Part shown: positions 52,708-62,168 of the stretch, in pieces
Layout: each line of letters begins with the position of its first letter
Numbering within the stretch: the stretch's first letter is position 1
Assembly: GCF_900169145.1 (NCBI RefSeq)
Contig: NZ_FXZD01000008.1
Coordinates: forward strand, 1-64,000
Source: Brevibacterium antiquum CNRZ 918
Lineage (GTDB): Bacteria > Actinomycetota > Actinomycetes > Actinomycetales > Brevibacteriaceae
Direction: 5' to 3'
Length of the DNA: 64,000 nucleotides
Position numbers and translations under genes: made by a program
The notes under the pieces: model-generated
What the model was told of the DNA's origin: nothing
The model's database searches: none
Seen by the model: only the letters and a program-made list of their open reading frames with translations

Positions 52708-53442
52708 ATGTCAGATACATCTGCGCCTGAGTCGAGCATCGGTGTGCTCGTGGTTGAGGACGAGGCAGTCGCCGCCCGAGCCCACGCGAAGTACATTGAC
52801 CGCATCGACGGGTATCACATAGCTGGAGTGGCGAACAACGCCACTCAGGCGATGGCTGCTCTGACCGGAAAGATCTACGGCCTCGACGCCGAGGCCATCA
52901 ACCTCGTACTCCTCGACATGAACCTCCCCGACGGCCATGGACTGCAGGTCTGCCGTGCCATCCGCGGTCACCGCGTCGATGTCGACATCATCGCCGTCAC
53001 CGCCGCCAGGGACATGCAGATCGTGCAGGAGGCGCTGTCCTACGGCGTCGCCCAATACATCATCAAACCGTTCACATTTCCCATCTTCAAATCCAAACTT
53101 GAGGCGTACTCCTCCTTCCGCAACAGCCTCGGCGGGGACAGCACCGAGGGTGAGGTCACCCAGACCGACGTCGACACCGCGATCGCCGCGCTGCGCACCC
53201 ACACGGTGGCCGCGACCGCCAAAGGTGTCCCGGACGCCGTGCAGACCGAAGTGAAGTCCGTCCTCGGCGATAAGCCCGGACAGTCCGCCGCCGAGGTCGC
53301 CGTTGGTCTCGGTGTCTCCCGAGTGACCGCGCGCCGGTACTTGGAGGCCATGGCCGACGCGGGTATGCTCGCCCGCCGGCCCCGGTATGGGGCAGCCGGG
53401 CGACCGGTGCTCGAATACACCGTCCTCACCGAGGACACCTGA
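52708..53442 (+). CDS. DcuR/CitB-type response regulator
   Basis: A 244-residue regulator: receiver domain with Asp70 (LVLLDMNLPDGHG) and Lys (IIKPFTF), then a CitB-type helix-turn-helix (SAAEVAVGLGVSRVTARRYLEAM). It should be the partner of the DcuS-like kinase encoded 1.6 kb upstream. The intervening thiolase gene is unusual. Targets are unknown. Confidence 0.88.
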   Translation: MSDTSAPESSIGVLVVEDEAVAARAHAKYIDRIDGYHIAGVANNATQAMAALTGKIYGLDAEAINLVLLDMNLPDGHGLQVCRAIRGHRVDVDIIAVTAARDMQIVQEALSYGVAQYIIKPFTFPIFKSKLEAYSSFRNSLGGDSTEGEVTQTDVDTAIAALRTHTVAATAKGVPDAVQTEVKSVLGDKPGQSAAEVAVGLGVSRVTARRYLEAMADAGMLARRPRYGAAGRPVLEYTVLTEDT

Positions 53443-53506
53443 ACCACCCTCCGGCATCCCCGTCCGGCAAGTGGACTTCCCGGCCAACTACATCGATGAT
53501 TGACTC

Positions 53507-55444
53507 ATGACGAAGAAGCTCAGAACCTGGTTGGCCATCACAATCGTCGTCGTGCTGCTGGCCGGCGCAGGCGTCTTCGCCTTCCTCGCACTGCCGATGC
53601 GGGCTGATACAGCTGCCGAAGACGCCACCGCCGACTTGAACAGCCCCACCATCGAATCGAACGTCTGGTCCGATAAGAAGACTGCGAAGAAGCTGCACGA
53701 ACTGGCCCTCGGGGCCCTCGATGAGAGCATGAAGAAGCGCACGGTGGAGCTCAACGGCACCGAGAAGCGCGGTGACGATATGGTCGCGAAACTGACGTGG
53801 ACGTGGACGAACCAGGATGATGACCCCTGGGAGTACACCTCCGAGCTTCTTCTGCACAAGAAGGGTCTGCTCTGGTCCGCGGAGCTCACCCCCGAGGTGC
53901 TCCATCCGGACCTCGAAGACGGACGAGTCCTCGTCTCCAAGAGGCACCCCGGCGAACGCGGCGCGATCCTCGGCGAAGGCGACGAAGAGCTGATGGCCGA
54001 GGGCACGGTCATCGATGTCGGCATCCACCCGGCCAAGCTCGAGAAGGCGGAGGACGAGGGTGGCAAAGACGCGCAGGACACTCTCACCACTCTCAAGGAC
54101 GAACTCGATATCGATCTCACGGCGCTCAAGGAGCGCATCGACAAGGCCGAACCCGAGCATTTCGTTCCCGTCATCACGTTGCGCGAGAGCGACTACAAGA
54201 ACGTCAAGGACACGATTCACTCCCTGCCCGGCACCGTTTTCAACACGCACACCCAGCCGCTGAGTCGGAAGAAGGACTTCGCCGGCCCGACGCTGGGAAC
54301 GGCTGGAGCGGCCAGTGCCGAAGAGGTCGAGGCATCGGATGGAAAGCTCACCGGTGGGTCCGTCGTGGGCAAGAGCGGACTGCAGAAGGCCTTCGACGAA
54401 CAGCTGAGCGGGCCGGGCAGCGAAGAGATCATCATCACCGATGCCGACGACGGCAGTGCGGGCGGAGACCCCGTCCTCGTCCACGAATTCCCCGAACACG
54501 ACGGCGAGGACATCACCACGACACTCAACGTCGGCGTGCAGGAGGCCGCGGACAAAGCGGCTGCGACGGGCAAGAAGCCAACGGCGCTCGTGGCGATCCG
54601 ACCCAGCGACGGTCACGTCATCGCTGTGGCCAACCAGGATCCGGAAGGTGCCGCCTGGGACCGGGCGCTGACCGGGCAGTACGCGCCCGGCTCCGTATTC
54701 AAGGTCGCCTCTGGCCTGGCCCTTCTGGAATCAGGAGTCGAGGCGACGACGACTCTCGACTGTCCGAAGACCACGACAGTTGATGGAAAGAGCTTCAAGA
54801 ACGCCGAAGACCATGTCCTGGGTGAGGTGGCCTTCGAAGACGACTTCGCCGAATCCTGCAACACCGCATTCGTCGATGCCGCGAAGAAGGTTTCGGGTTC
54901 GGATGTGGCGAATGCTGCATCGAGCCTGGGCATGGATGACGTCGATCTCGGAATCGGTGCGAAGATGGCAAGTGTTCCCAGCGATGATGACGCGGTGACA
55001 CACGCGGCGCAGATGATCGGTCAGGGCAAGGTCGTCTCCAGCCCGCTGGCGGTGGCGGTGATGGCCGCCTCCGTGGCCGAGGGTGACACGGTCAGTCCGC
55101 TCCTCGTTCTGCCTGACGGAAGCGAGGACGGAAGCGAGGACGGGAGCGAGGACGGGAGCGAGAGCGACCAGATGATCGACGCCGACGCAGCCACGACGAT
55201 GCAGGAGCTCATGCGCCGCGCTGTGACCGAAGGCACCGCCAGCACGCTGGCCGACGTCCCCGGCGAACCGGTCCACGGCAAGACCGGTACCGCCGAATAC
55301 GGTGATGAGACCCCGCCGCGCACCCACTCCTGGTTCGCCGGGTATCAGGGCGACGTGGCCGTGGCCGTCCTCGTCGAGGACGGAGGATTCGGCGCCGAGG
55401 CGGCTGTGCCGGTGGCGAAGAGGTTCTTCGCAGCGCTCAACTGA
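53507..55444 (+). CDS. Class B penicillin-binding protein with MecA-like N-terminal domain
   Basis: This 645-residue protein has an N-terminal TM anchor, an NTF2-like MecA_N domain (about 40-130), a dimerisation region and a transpeptidase domain with SxxK (APGSVFKVAS), SxN (ESCNTAF) and KTG (VHGKTGTAEYG). It cross-links peptidoglycan. Asp-Gly-Ser-Glu is repeated four times (DGSEDGSEDGSEDGSE, encoded 55117-55164) in a loop before the last motif. Confidence 0.9.
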   Translation: MTKKLRTWLAITIVVVLLAGAGVFAFLALPMRADTAAEDATADLNSPTIESNVWSDKKTAKKLHELALGALDESMKKRTVELNGTEKRGDDMVAKLTWTWTNQDDDPWEYTSELLLHKKGLLWSAELTPEVLHPDLEDGRVLVSKRHPGERGAILGEGDEELMAEGTVIDVGIHPAKLEKAEDEGGKDAQDTLTTLKDELDIDLTALKERIDKAEPEHFVPVITLRESDYKNVKDTIHSLPGTVFNTHTQPLSRKKDFAGPTLGTAGAASAEEVEASDGKLTGGSVVGKSGLQKAFDEQLSGPGSEEIIITDADDGSAGGDPVLVHEFPEHDGEDITTTLNVGVQEAADKAAATGKKPTALVAIRPSDGHVIAVANQDPEGAAWDRALTGQYAPGSVFKVASGLALLESGVEATTTLDCPKTTTVDGKSFKNAEDHVLGEVAFEDDFAESCNTAFVDAAKKVSGSDVANAASSLGMDDVDLGIGAKMASVPSDDDAVTHAAQMIGQGKVVSSPLAVAVMAASVAEGDTVSPLLVLPDGSEDGSEDGSEDGSESDQMIDADAATTMQELMRRAVTEGTASTLADVPGEPVHGKTGTAEYGDETPPRTHSWFAGYQGDVAVAVLVEDGGFGAEAAVPVAKRFFAALN

Positions 55445-55470
55445 GGTGTGCGCTCACCAGCAGCTGAGAA

Positions 55471-57063
55471 TCACTTCATTCGCAGGGCACGCATGAGATC
55501 GAAGGCTGTGGTCAGGGTGCGGGCGAACCGCGACTGATCAAGCGGGCCGAACGGGGCAATGGGAACCAGGTGCTGCTCAGCGATGCTGTGCGTGTGCATG
55601 AACTGGTAGAGGCCCTCGACGCCATGCCGGTGACCCAGACCTGAAGCCTTGACCCCGCCGGCAGGAGCATCGATCGAGCCCCAGGCCGCCACGTACGCCT
55701 CATTGACATTGACCATCCCTGCCTCCACCTGTCGGGCTGTCTCGAGTCCCTGGGACTGGGAGTAGACGCTGGCGTTGAGACCGTATTCGCAATCATTGGC
55801 TCGGGCGATCGCCTCGGCGTCGCTGGACACCGGATACACGGCCACAACAGGTCCGAACGTCTCCTCGGTGAACAGTTCGGCTGTCTCACTGACATCGGTG
55901 AGCACGGTCGGCAGATAGAAGTACGGGCCCAGTTCCGGCACCGGTCGGCCACCCGCGATGACCTGAGCCCCGCTGGCTCGTGCCTGCTCGACGTGCTCGC
56001 TGACCCGGGCGAGCTGCTTGGGCCCGGCCAGGGACCCCATGCCCGGGCCGTAGGAGTAGTCGGCGCTCAGCTCGAGGTTCCGGGTCGCCTCGGCGAAGTG
56101 GGCACAGAACTCGGAGTACAGGTCCTCATGGACGTAGATGCGCTCGATTGACAGGCACAGCTGCCCGGCCGAGGAGAAGCACCCGCGGACCGCCCCGTCG
56201 ACGGCGGAACCGAGATCGGCATCGGAGAGGACGAGCATCGGATTCTTCCCACCCAGCTCAAGAGCGGTCGGGAGCAGACCGCGACCCGCCTCGGCGGCGA
56301 TCGAGCGCCCAGCGGCCGTGGACCCGGTGAAGGAGAGCCCATCGGCACCGGCCATGAGGGCAGGACCGACGTCGCCCCGCTGTCCGGGAACGAGCTGCCA
56401 CACCTCGGCGGGCAGACCGCACGCGATGGCCAGCCGGCGCATGATGATCGCCGTCAGCGTCGTCTGGCTGTCGGGCTTGTGCACGACCGCGTTGCCGGCG
56501 GCCAAGGCCGCGAACAGGTCGGTTGCGCCCAAAGTGAGTGGATAGTTCCACGGCGTGATGAACCCGATCACGCCCAGGGGAGTGCGGGTGACCTCGGTGC
56601 GGGTCAGGCCGGGGACGGCGCCGCGGCGACGTTGCGGGCGCAGACGGGTCGGGGTGGTGACCCCGTAGTGACGGCACACGTTGTAGGTGTCGAGGATCTC
56701 GTCATATGCGTGGATGCGAGCCTTGCCGGTCTCGTACTGGATGATGTCGAGGAGCAGATCCTCATGCCGACGCAGCGCCGAGTGCAGGCGCAGCAGCACC
56801 CGGGAGCGGTGCTCGGGGGACCGGGCGGCCCAGGCGCGTCCGGCGATGCGGGCGGAGGTGAATGCCCGGTCGACATCACCGGTGGTGTTGGCGGTGAAGC
56901 GCGGCTGCTCCGCGCCGGTGAATGGGTCGGGACCGACGTGGGGCTCACCGCTGCCCGAAGCCTCAGCGTAGGGGTCCGTATCGAGGAATTCACGCAGGCG
57001 ATCCGTGCCCTGGGTGAGGTCGGAAGTGGGCGTGACGGTGCTGGTGACGTCCGTGTTCATCAT
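55471..57063 (-). CDS. Succinate-semialdehyde dehydrogenase-like aldehyde dehydrogenase
   Basis: The 530-residue enzyme has ELGGKNPMLV (general base Glu), SSAGQLCLSIERI (catalytic Cys) and the FTGSTAAGR cofactor block. It is close to the GabD2 type of actinobacterial succinic semialdehyde dehydrogenases; other aldehydes are possible. Two consecutive ATG codons (57063 and 57060) follow GGAGG closely; 57060 gives better spacing. It is divergent from the deaminase/aldolase gene. Confidence 0.88.
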   Translation of the reverse strand: MMNTDVTSTVTPTSDLTQGTDRLREFLDTDPYAEASGSGEPHVGPDPFTGAEQPRFTANTTGDVDRAFTSARIAGRAWAARSPEHRSRVLLRLHSALRRHEDLLLDIIQYETGKARIHAYDEILDTYNVCRHYGVTTPTRLRPQRRRGAVPGLTRTEVTRTPLGVIGFITPWNYPLTLGATDLFAALAAGNAVVHKPDSQTTLTAIIMRRLAIACGLPAEVWQLVPGQRGDVGPALMAGADGLSFTGSTAAGRSIAAEAGRGLLPTALELGGKNPMLVLSDADLGSAVDGAVRGCFSSAGQLCLSIERIYVHEDLYSEFCAHFAEATRNLELSADYSYGPGMGSLAGPKQLARVSEHVEQARASGAQVIAGGRPVPELGPYFYLPTVLTDVSETAELFTEETFGPVVAVYPVSSDAEAIARANDCEYGLNASVYSQSQGLETARQVEAGMVNVNEAYVAAWGSIDAPAGGVKASGLGHRHGVEGLYQFMHTHSIAEQHLVPIAPFGPLDQSRFARTLTTAFDLMRALRMK

Positions 57064-57131
57064 GCCTCCGTGTCGTCGTGAGTGGGTGGAATGCGGCCTG
57101 GAGAACTGCCAACTTACGCTACAGTATCTCT

Positions 57132-58334
57132 ATGGTTTCACGTGAACTGCGTCACGCTTTGCGTGGGGTGGAGTCTCCCACCGCTGTCCTGGACCTGGAT
57201 GCGTTCGACGCGAACGTCACCGCACTGGCCCAGCGCGCACAGGGCCTGCCGATCCGCGTCGCCTCGAAGTCGCTGCGCACTCCCGCTGCAATCGACCGTG
57301 CGCTCGCCCACCCGGGCTACTCGGGTGTCTTCGCCTATTCTCTGCCGGAGGCGCTGGCTCTCCACGCCCGTGGAGTCCGCGACATCCTCGTCGGCTATCC
57401 CACGGTCGATCGGGGCGCCCTGAAGCTGCTCTTCGCCGAGGCGGGGGCCGCGGCGAACATCACGCTGATGATCGACTGTCCCACCCACCTCGACATCATC
57501 GACAGTGCCCGCAGCGACGTGGCGGCAGCCGGTGGCGCACAGGCGGTGCGCTTGTGCCTCGATGTCGATGCGTCGTATCGCCTCGGCGAAGGGGTGCTGG
57601 GCGGTCGGGTCCACATCGGGGCCAGGCGCTCGCCGATCCGAGATTCTGCATCTGCCGTCGATCTCGCCGCACATGTCATCGCTCGTCCCGAGACCGACCT
57701 CGTCGGCCTGATGTCCTATGAAGGACAGATCGCCGGGACCGCCGATGCCGGGGCAACGGCTAAGCAGGCTGTGGTGCGCGCCATGCAGAAATGCTCGATC
57801 GCAGAGCTGAGGGTGCGGCGCAGACGTGTCATCGACGCGGTGCGTGAACTCGCCGAACTCGAATTCGTCAACGGCGGCGGCACCGGGTCCTTCGAGTCCA
57901 GCGCCGCCGAAGGCACACTGACAGAACTGGCCGCGGGCTCCGGGCTCTTCTCCCCGGGGCTCTTCGACGGCTACACCCACTTCCAGCACGAGCCGGCCGC
58001 CTACTTCGTCACTCCGGTGGTGCGTCGTCCCGGGCCTGGCTGGGTCACGGTGTTCAAGGGCGGCTTCATCGCCTCGGGCGTGCCCGGCGCTGACCGCGTT
58101 CCGACGATCGCCTGGCCCCAGGGACTCGAATACGCGGGTCTCGAAGGCGCAGGCGAAGTCCAGACTCCACTCACCGGACCCGGCACGGAGGACCTTCGCA
58201 TCGGCGACCTGGTCTGGTTCCGGCATGCGAAGGCCGGTGAACTCGCCGAGCACTTCAACGAATTCCTCGTCATCTCCGGTTCGCAAGTCATCGACTCCTG
58301 GGCGACCTATCGTGGACAAGGATGGGTGCTGTGA
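57132..58334 (+). CDS. PLP-dependent amino acid deaminase/aldolase
   Basis: A 400-residue protein of the alanine racemase-like barrel fold (D-threonine aldolase/D-serine dehydratase group). The PLP lysine is Lys46 (RVASKSLRTP) and the C-terminal metal-type motif region is SQVIDSWATYRGQGWV. ATG 57132 lies eight bases after a TACAGT box (57119-57124) with no ribosome site, suggesting a leaderless mRNA. It overlaps the FAD oxidase gene (GTGA). Substrate unknown. Confidence 0.85.
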   Translation: MVSRELRHALRGVESPTAVLDLDAFDANVTALAQRAQGLPIRVASKSLRTPAAIDRALAHPGYSGVFAYSLPEALALHARGVRDILVGYPTVDRGALKLLFAEAGAAANITLMIDCPTHLDIIDSARSDVAAAGGAQAVRLCLDVDASYRLGEGVLGGRVHIGARRSPIRDSASAVDLAAHVIARPETDLVGLMSYEGQIAGTADAGATAKQAVVRAMQKCSIAELRVRRRRVIDAVRELAELEFVNGGGTGSFESSAAEGTLTELAAGSGLFSPGLFDGYTHFQHEPAAYFVTPVVRRPGPGWVTVFKGGFIASGVPGADRVPTIAWPQGLEYAGLEGAGEVQTPLTGPGTEDLRIGDLVWFRHAKAGELAEHFNEFLVISGSQVIDSWATYRGQGWVL

Positions 58335-59686
58335 GCGGGTCCGAGATGACGACACGAAGGCTGTTCCGGAACTGGTCGGGCCATGTCCACGCCCATCCGC
58401 ACACCTTCGTCAGACCCACTTCGGCGGGGGAGCTGAGCGAGGTTCTGCAGTCCGCGGCCAAGGCCGGTCAACGTGTCCGGCCCGTCGGTGCCGGGCACTC
58501 ATTCACCCCCGTCGCCGCAGGTGACGACGTGATGATCAACCTCGACCACATCAGTGGAATCATCACCGTCGACGAGGTGAGCCGGCGGGTGCGCTTCCAC
58601 GCGGGTACCCGGCTGCGCGATATCCCGGCCCTGCTGGCGCCCTTCGGACTGGCCCTAGCCAACCAAGGCGACGTCAACCCGCAGGCGCTGGCCGGAGCGA
58701 TCTCGACGAGCACTCACGGGACCGGGCTCGGCTTCACCGGATTCGCCGGAACCGTCACCGGTCTCTCGCTGATGGGACCCGACGGCACCGTTGGCCACCT
58801 GTCAACGACGAGTGAACCGGAGATCTTCGACCTGGCCCGCGTCAGCCTCGGCGTGCTGGGCATCGTCACCCAGATCGAGGTGCAGTGCGTGCCTTCCTTC
58901 GACCTCATCGCCGAGGAGGTCGTGACGGATATCGACGAGCTGCTGGCCGAGCTCGAACCTCGGATGCGTGCGGCCGACCATTTCGAGTTCTACTGGTTCC
59001 CGCACACCGACACCGCTCTGACCAAGACGAACACCCGCGTCGGTGTGGGCGAGATCGGCCCGGGTCACCTCGCCGAGGCGGGGGTGCGCAACCAGTTCCT
59101 CAACCTCCTCGACAAGGAGGTGGTGGAGAACGGCGCGCTGCGGCTCGCCGTCGAGCTCGGCGCCGCAGTGCCCAGTCTCGTCCCGCACATCAATCGGATC
59201 GCTCAATCTGCGGTCTCGGACAGGACCTACCGGGCACCGGGCCACGATGTCTTCGTGACGCCTCGGAGGGTGCGGTTCAATGAGATGGAGTACGCGGTTC
59301 CCTTCGCAGCCGGTGCCCAGGTGATCCAGGAGATCCGAGACGCCATCGAGTCGAGAGGGTGGAAGATCTCCTTCCCGATCGAGGTCAGATCCGCGGCCGC
59401 CGACGACGTTCCGCTGTCGACGGCTTACGGGCGCGAGACGATGTACATCGCCGTGCACCGGTTCATCAAGGAGGACTTCGCCGAGTACTTCCGTGTCGTC
59501 GAACAGATCTGCCGCCGTCACGAAGGTCGGCCGCACTGGGGCAAGATCCACACCCTGGGTGCGGCCGAGTTGAGCGACCTCTATCCCCGCTTCGACGACT
59601 TCGGCGAGCTGCGAGAGCAATTGGATCCGCAGGCGATGTTCGGGAATCGATTCACGGATTCACTGTTCGGGCTCGAGCGAGCCTGA
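58331..59686 (+). CDS. FAD-linked oxidase, D-arabinono-1,4-lactone oxidase type
   Basis: A 451-residue oxidoreductase: a VAO/PCMH FAD-binding domain (VRPVGAGHSFTPVAAGD; ISTSTHGTGLG) and a C-terminal ALO domain ending RPHWGKIHTLGAAELSDLYP. The His in HGTG is the likely FAD contact. GTG 58331 overlaps the upstream stop; ATG 58322 and ATG 58346 are alternatives. It is coupled to the deaminase/aldolase gene, so the two probably act in one pathway. Confidence 0.88.
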   Translation: MSGSEMTTRRLFRNWSGHVHAHPHTFVRPTSAGELSEVLQSAAKAGQRVRPVGAGHSFTPVAAGDDVMINLDHISGIITVDEVSRRVRFHAGTRLRDIPALLAPFGLALANQGDVNPQALAGAISTSTHGTGLGFTGFAGTVTGLSLMGPDGTVGHLSTTSEPEIFDLARVSLGVLGIVTQIEVQCVPSFDLIAEEVVTDIDELLAELEPRMRAADHFEFYWFPHTDTALTKTNTRVGVGEIGPGHLAEAGVRNQFLNLLDKEVVENGALRLAVELGAAVPSLVPHINRIAQSAVSDRTYRAPGHDVFVTPRRVRFNEMEYAVPFAAGAQVIQEIRDAIESRGWKISFPIEVRSAAADDVPLSTAYGRETMYIAVHRFIKEDFAEYFRVVEQICRRHEGRPHWGKIHTLGAAELSDLYPRFDDFGELREQLDPQAMFGNRFTDSLFGLERA

Positions 59687-59859
59687 TCCGGCGAGCCTGG
59701 GCGAAGGCGGACGGATGAACGGACCGGTGAAGACGGAAAAACGGAGCAGCGGACACTGACTGCACGGGGCGAGAAGACGTAGGGTGGTCAGGAGTAAAGT
59801 CCAAACGGTCGGCTCTCAGCTGACGCAGCGGGAAGAACTGTCGCAGCATTTCTGAAGAA

Positions 59860-61242
59860 ATGGAATCGTCGATGTCGGAATTCGAATCTCAAGCCCAATC
59901 GGACCCCGCAGCTGTCAACAGCCCGCAGAAGGAGAAGGGGCGCCGGCGATCTATGATGGTCGCGGCCTTCGGCACCATCGTCGAGTGGTACGACTTCTCG
60001 ATCTACTTCTACGTCGCGACGATCCTGACCAAGGAGTTCTTCGGCGATCGCACCGATTCTCTCCTGCTGACCCTGGGCGTCGGGGCCGCCGGGTTCCTGT
60101 TCCGACCGCTGGGTGCGATGGTCTTCGGTCACCTCGGCGACAGGGTGGGACGCAAATCCGCTCTTGTCGTCTCGGCCGTGCTCATGGCCGTTGCCATGCT
60201 CGGTATCGCGATCATGCCGACCTACGACATGATCGGCATCTGGGCCGGGGTCGGGATGGTCTTCTTCCGCTGCCTCTCGGGCTTCTCGGTCGGCGCTGAG
60301 TACACCGGCATCATGGTCTTCCTCATGGAGTCGGCCGGCAGCAAGAGGCGTGGTCTCGCAGCCAGCTGGGCCGCGGCCAACAGTGAAGTCGGTGCCCTGC
60401 TAGCAGTGGGATCCGGTGCCCTGCTGGCCAACCTGCTGACCCCCGACGCGATGAGCTCGTGGGGATGGCGAGCCCTGTTCATCCTCGGTGCTGTCCTCGC
60501 CGCGATCATGGTGCCGCTGCGGAAGATGATGGAGGAGACCGACACCTTCAAACGCCTGCAGGCCGCAGAGAAGAAGAAGCCAGCGGTCAAGCACACGCGC
60601 TCGCCGCTGATCATCGCCTTCATCCAGCAGCCGCGTGCGATCCTCGTCGCGTTCCTCATCTCGTCTATCGGTTCGGTCAGCTATTTCCTCAACATCACCT
60701 ATGTGCCGACCTACATCGAAGAGGTCGCGCATGTGAAGAGCTCCGGATCTTTGGCGTTGGGCACGATCGCGGCCGTCGTTGCGATCGTGATCACGCCGCT
60801 CTTCGGCGTCGCCTCTGACCGGTTCGGGCGGAAGAGGACGCTGGCTGTGCTCATGGCCGTATTCATCCTCACCACCGTTCCCGCATACGCGCTGCTGGCC
60901 GATGGGAACTCCGGAGTCGCGATTTTCGGCGTTGCGTTCCTTGCCGTGCCGGCCGCCGGCTGGAGTGCTGTGGCAGCGGCCATGGTGCCCGAGCAGTTCA
61001 CCGGAACCAGCCGGTTCTCCGGAATGGCGATCGGGTACAACGTGGCCACGGTCCTCTTCGGTGGACTGTCACCGCTGATCGCGACCGCGCTGATGAGCTC
61101 GACCGGTTTCACGCTTGCGCCGGCGGTCTACGCGACCGTCATCGTCGTCGTGGCCGGCGTGCCGACCCTGTTCCTGGCGCGCAATATGGCGGGCCGGCCC
61201 TTGGCAGAGGTCGACAAGGATCGCGAGCTGGTCCCTGCCTGA
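59860..61242 (+). CDS. MHS-family (proline/shikimate-type) proton symporter
   Basis: A 460-residue major facilitator with 12 TM segments, the FGTIVEWYDFSIYFYVA start and GHLGDRVGRKSAL loop of the metabolite:H+ symporter subfamily, and the second half-repeat SDRFGRKRTL. The substrate (organic acid, proline betaine or shikimate type) is not clear. ATG 59860 has poor spacing; ATG 59872 is an alternative. It is the third rightward gene after the deaminase and oxidase. Confidence 0.88.
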   Translation: MESSMSEFESQAQSDPAAVNSPQKEKGRRRSMMVAAFGTIVEWYDFSIYFYVATILTKEFFGDRTDSLLLTLGVGAAGFLFRPLGAMVFGHLGDRVGRKSALVVSAVLMAVAMLGIAIMPTYDMIGIWAGVGMVFFRCLSGFSVGAEYTGIMVFLMESAGSKRRGLAASWAAANSEVGALLAVGSGALLANLLTPDAMSSWGWRALFILGAVLAAIMVPLRKMMEETDTFKRLQAAEKKKPAVKHTRSPLIIAFIQQPRAILVAFLISSIGSVSYFLNITYVPTYIEEVAHVKSSGSLALGTIAAVVAIVITPLFGVASDRFGRKRTLAVLMAVFILTTVPAYALLADGNSGVAIFGVAFLAVPAAGWSAVAAAMVPEQFTGTSRFSGMAIGYNVATVLFGGLSPLIATALMSSTGFTLAPAVYATVIVVVAGVPTLFLARNMAGRPLAEVDKDRELVPA

Positions 61243-61433
61243 GTCCGCTCGGCAGGCATTCTCGTTGGCAGTTTCAGTTCTGCGCGCCTCGACGGCGCCT
61301 TGGTGACGTGAGCGTTGCAGATCTGGCACAGGCGGAAGCACGAGTTGCTCACCCTTTTGCCTAGACTCAATCGTGTTGTTGCATCTGTTTGGCTCAGGTC
61401 CCCTCAGATACCCATCCTGTTGAAAGGAGCGTC

Positions 61434-62087
61434 ATGAAACGATCGAATCGAACTTTCCTTGCGAGCGCAGTCGCACTCAGCTGCGTGCTCACCTTCACCG
61501 CCTGCTCCCCGGGCACCGATGAAGAGGCATCGGCTGACGAGACTCAGGTGGAGGAGACACAAGAACCTACAGCACTGGAATCTGCCAATGAGACTGCGGA
61601 CTCCTCAGACTCTGGTGCATCCGTGGCTGAGCAGACCGAAGTCACCATCGGTGAGACCATCGAGGACCCGGACATGGGAGACACGATCGAAATCGTCTCG
61701 GCTGTGCGCGACTTTCCGTCGAGCGAAAAGGCCGACGTGGCGCAAGAGGGCGGAGAGATCGTCCTCCTCCAGGTCACAGTTGCTCCCGGCGAGGAATTCG
61801 GCGGGCTGGTCTCGATGGGCGACTTCGAGATCTCCTACGACGACGGAGCCGAGTACTGGAACAACGACACTCGTATGATCGCCGAGGAGATGGACGAAGC
61901 CGGATTCTCCCCCTACGAGGATGTTTCCCGTCGGGATGGGGGCGAGCACACCGGTTGGATCGCCTACTTCCCGGAAGAGAAGCGTGACACCTACAAGATG
62001 CAGTACCAGCGGGCCGGCGCCAAGGTGATCGGCTCGGACGAGGAGATCGACGAATACACCAAGGACTTCGAGATCCCAGCGCCCTGA
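61434..62087 (+). CDS. DUF4352-like acidic lipoprotein
   Basis: A 217-residue protein with a lipoprotein signal (lipid Cys24 in LTFTACSPG), a Glu/Thr-rich linker and an immunoglobulin-like DUF4352 domain (QEGGEIVLLQVTVAPGEEF, GWIAYFPEEKRDTYKMQY). ATG 61434 has AAAGGAG upstream. The function of this cell-surface domain is unknown. Confidence 0.75.
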   Translation: MKRSNRTFLASAVALSCVLTFTACSPGTDEEASADETQVEETQEPTALESANETADSSDSGASVAEQTEVTIGETIEDPDMGDTIEIVSAVRDFPSSEKADVAQEGGEIVLLQVTVAPGEEFGGLVSMGDFEISYDDGAEYWNNDTRMIAEEMDEAGFSPYEDVSRRDGGEHTGWIAYFPEEKRDTYKMQYQRAGAKVIGSDEEIDEYTKDFEIPAP

Positions 62088-62123
62088 GATTCGAAGACCC
62101 TGCGACTCGAGCACCCTGAGTCG

Positions 62124-62161
62124 AAGCGCTCCTGTCCGATTCGAGTCGGGCAGGAGCGCTT
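62124..62161. terminator. Bidirectional terminator after the lipoprotein and purB genes
   Basis: AAGCGCTCCTG pairs perfectly with CAGGAGCGCTT, and an inner CCGA/TCGG pair extends the stem. It sits between the convergent stops at 62087 and 62169 and is followed by TCTTGTCTCT. Confidence 0.9.
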
Positions 62162-62168
62162 CTTGTCT

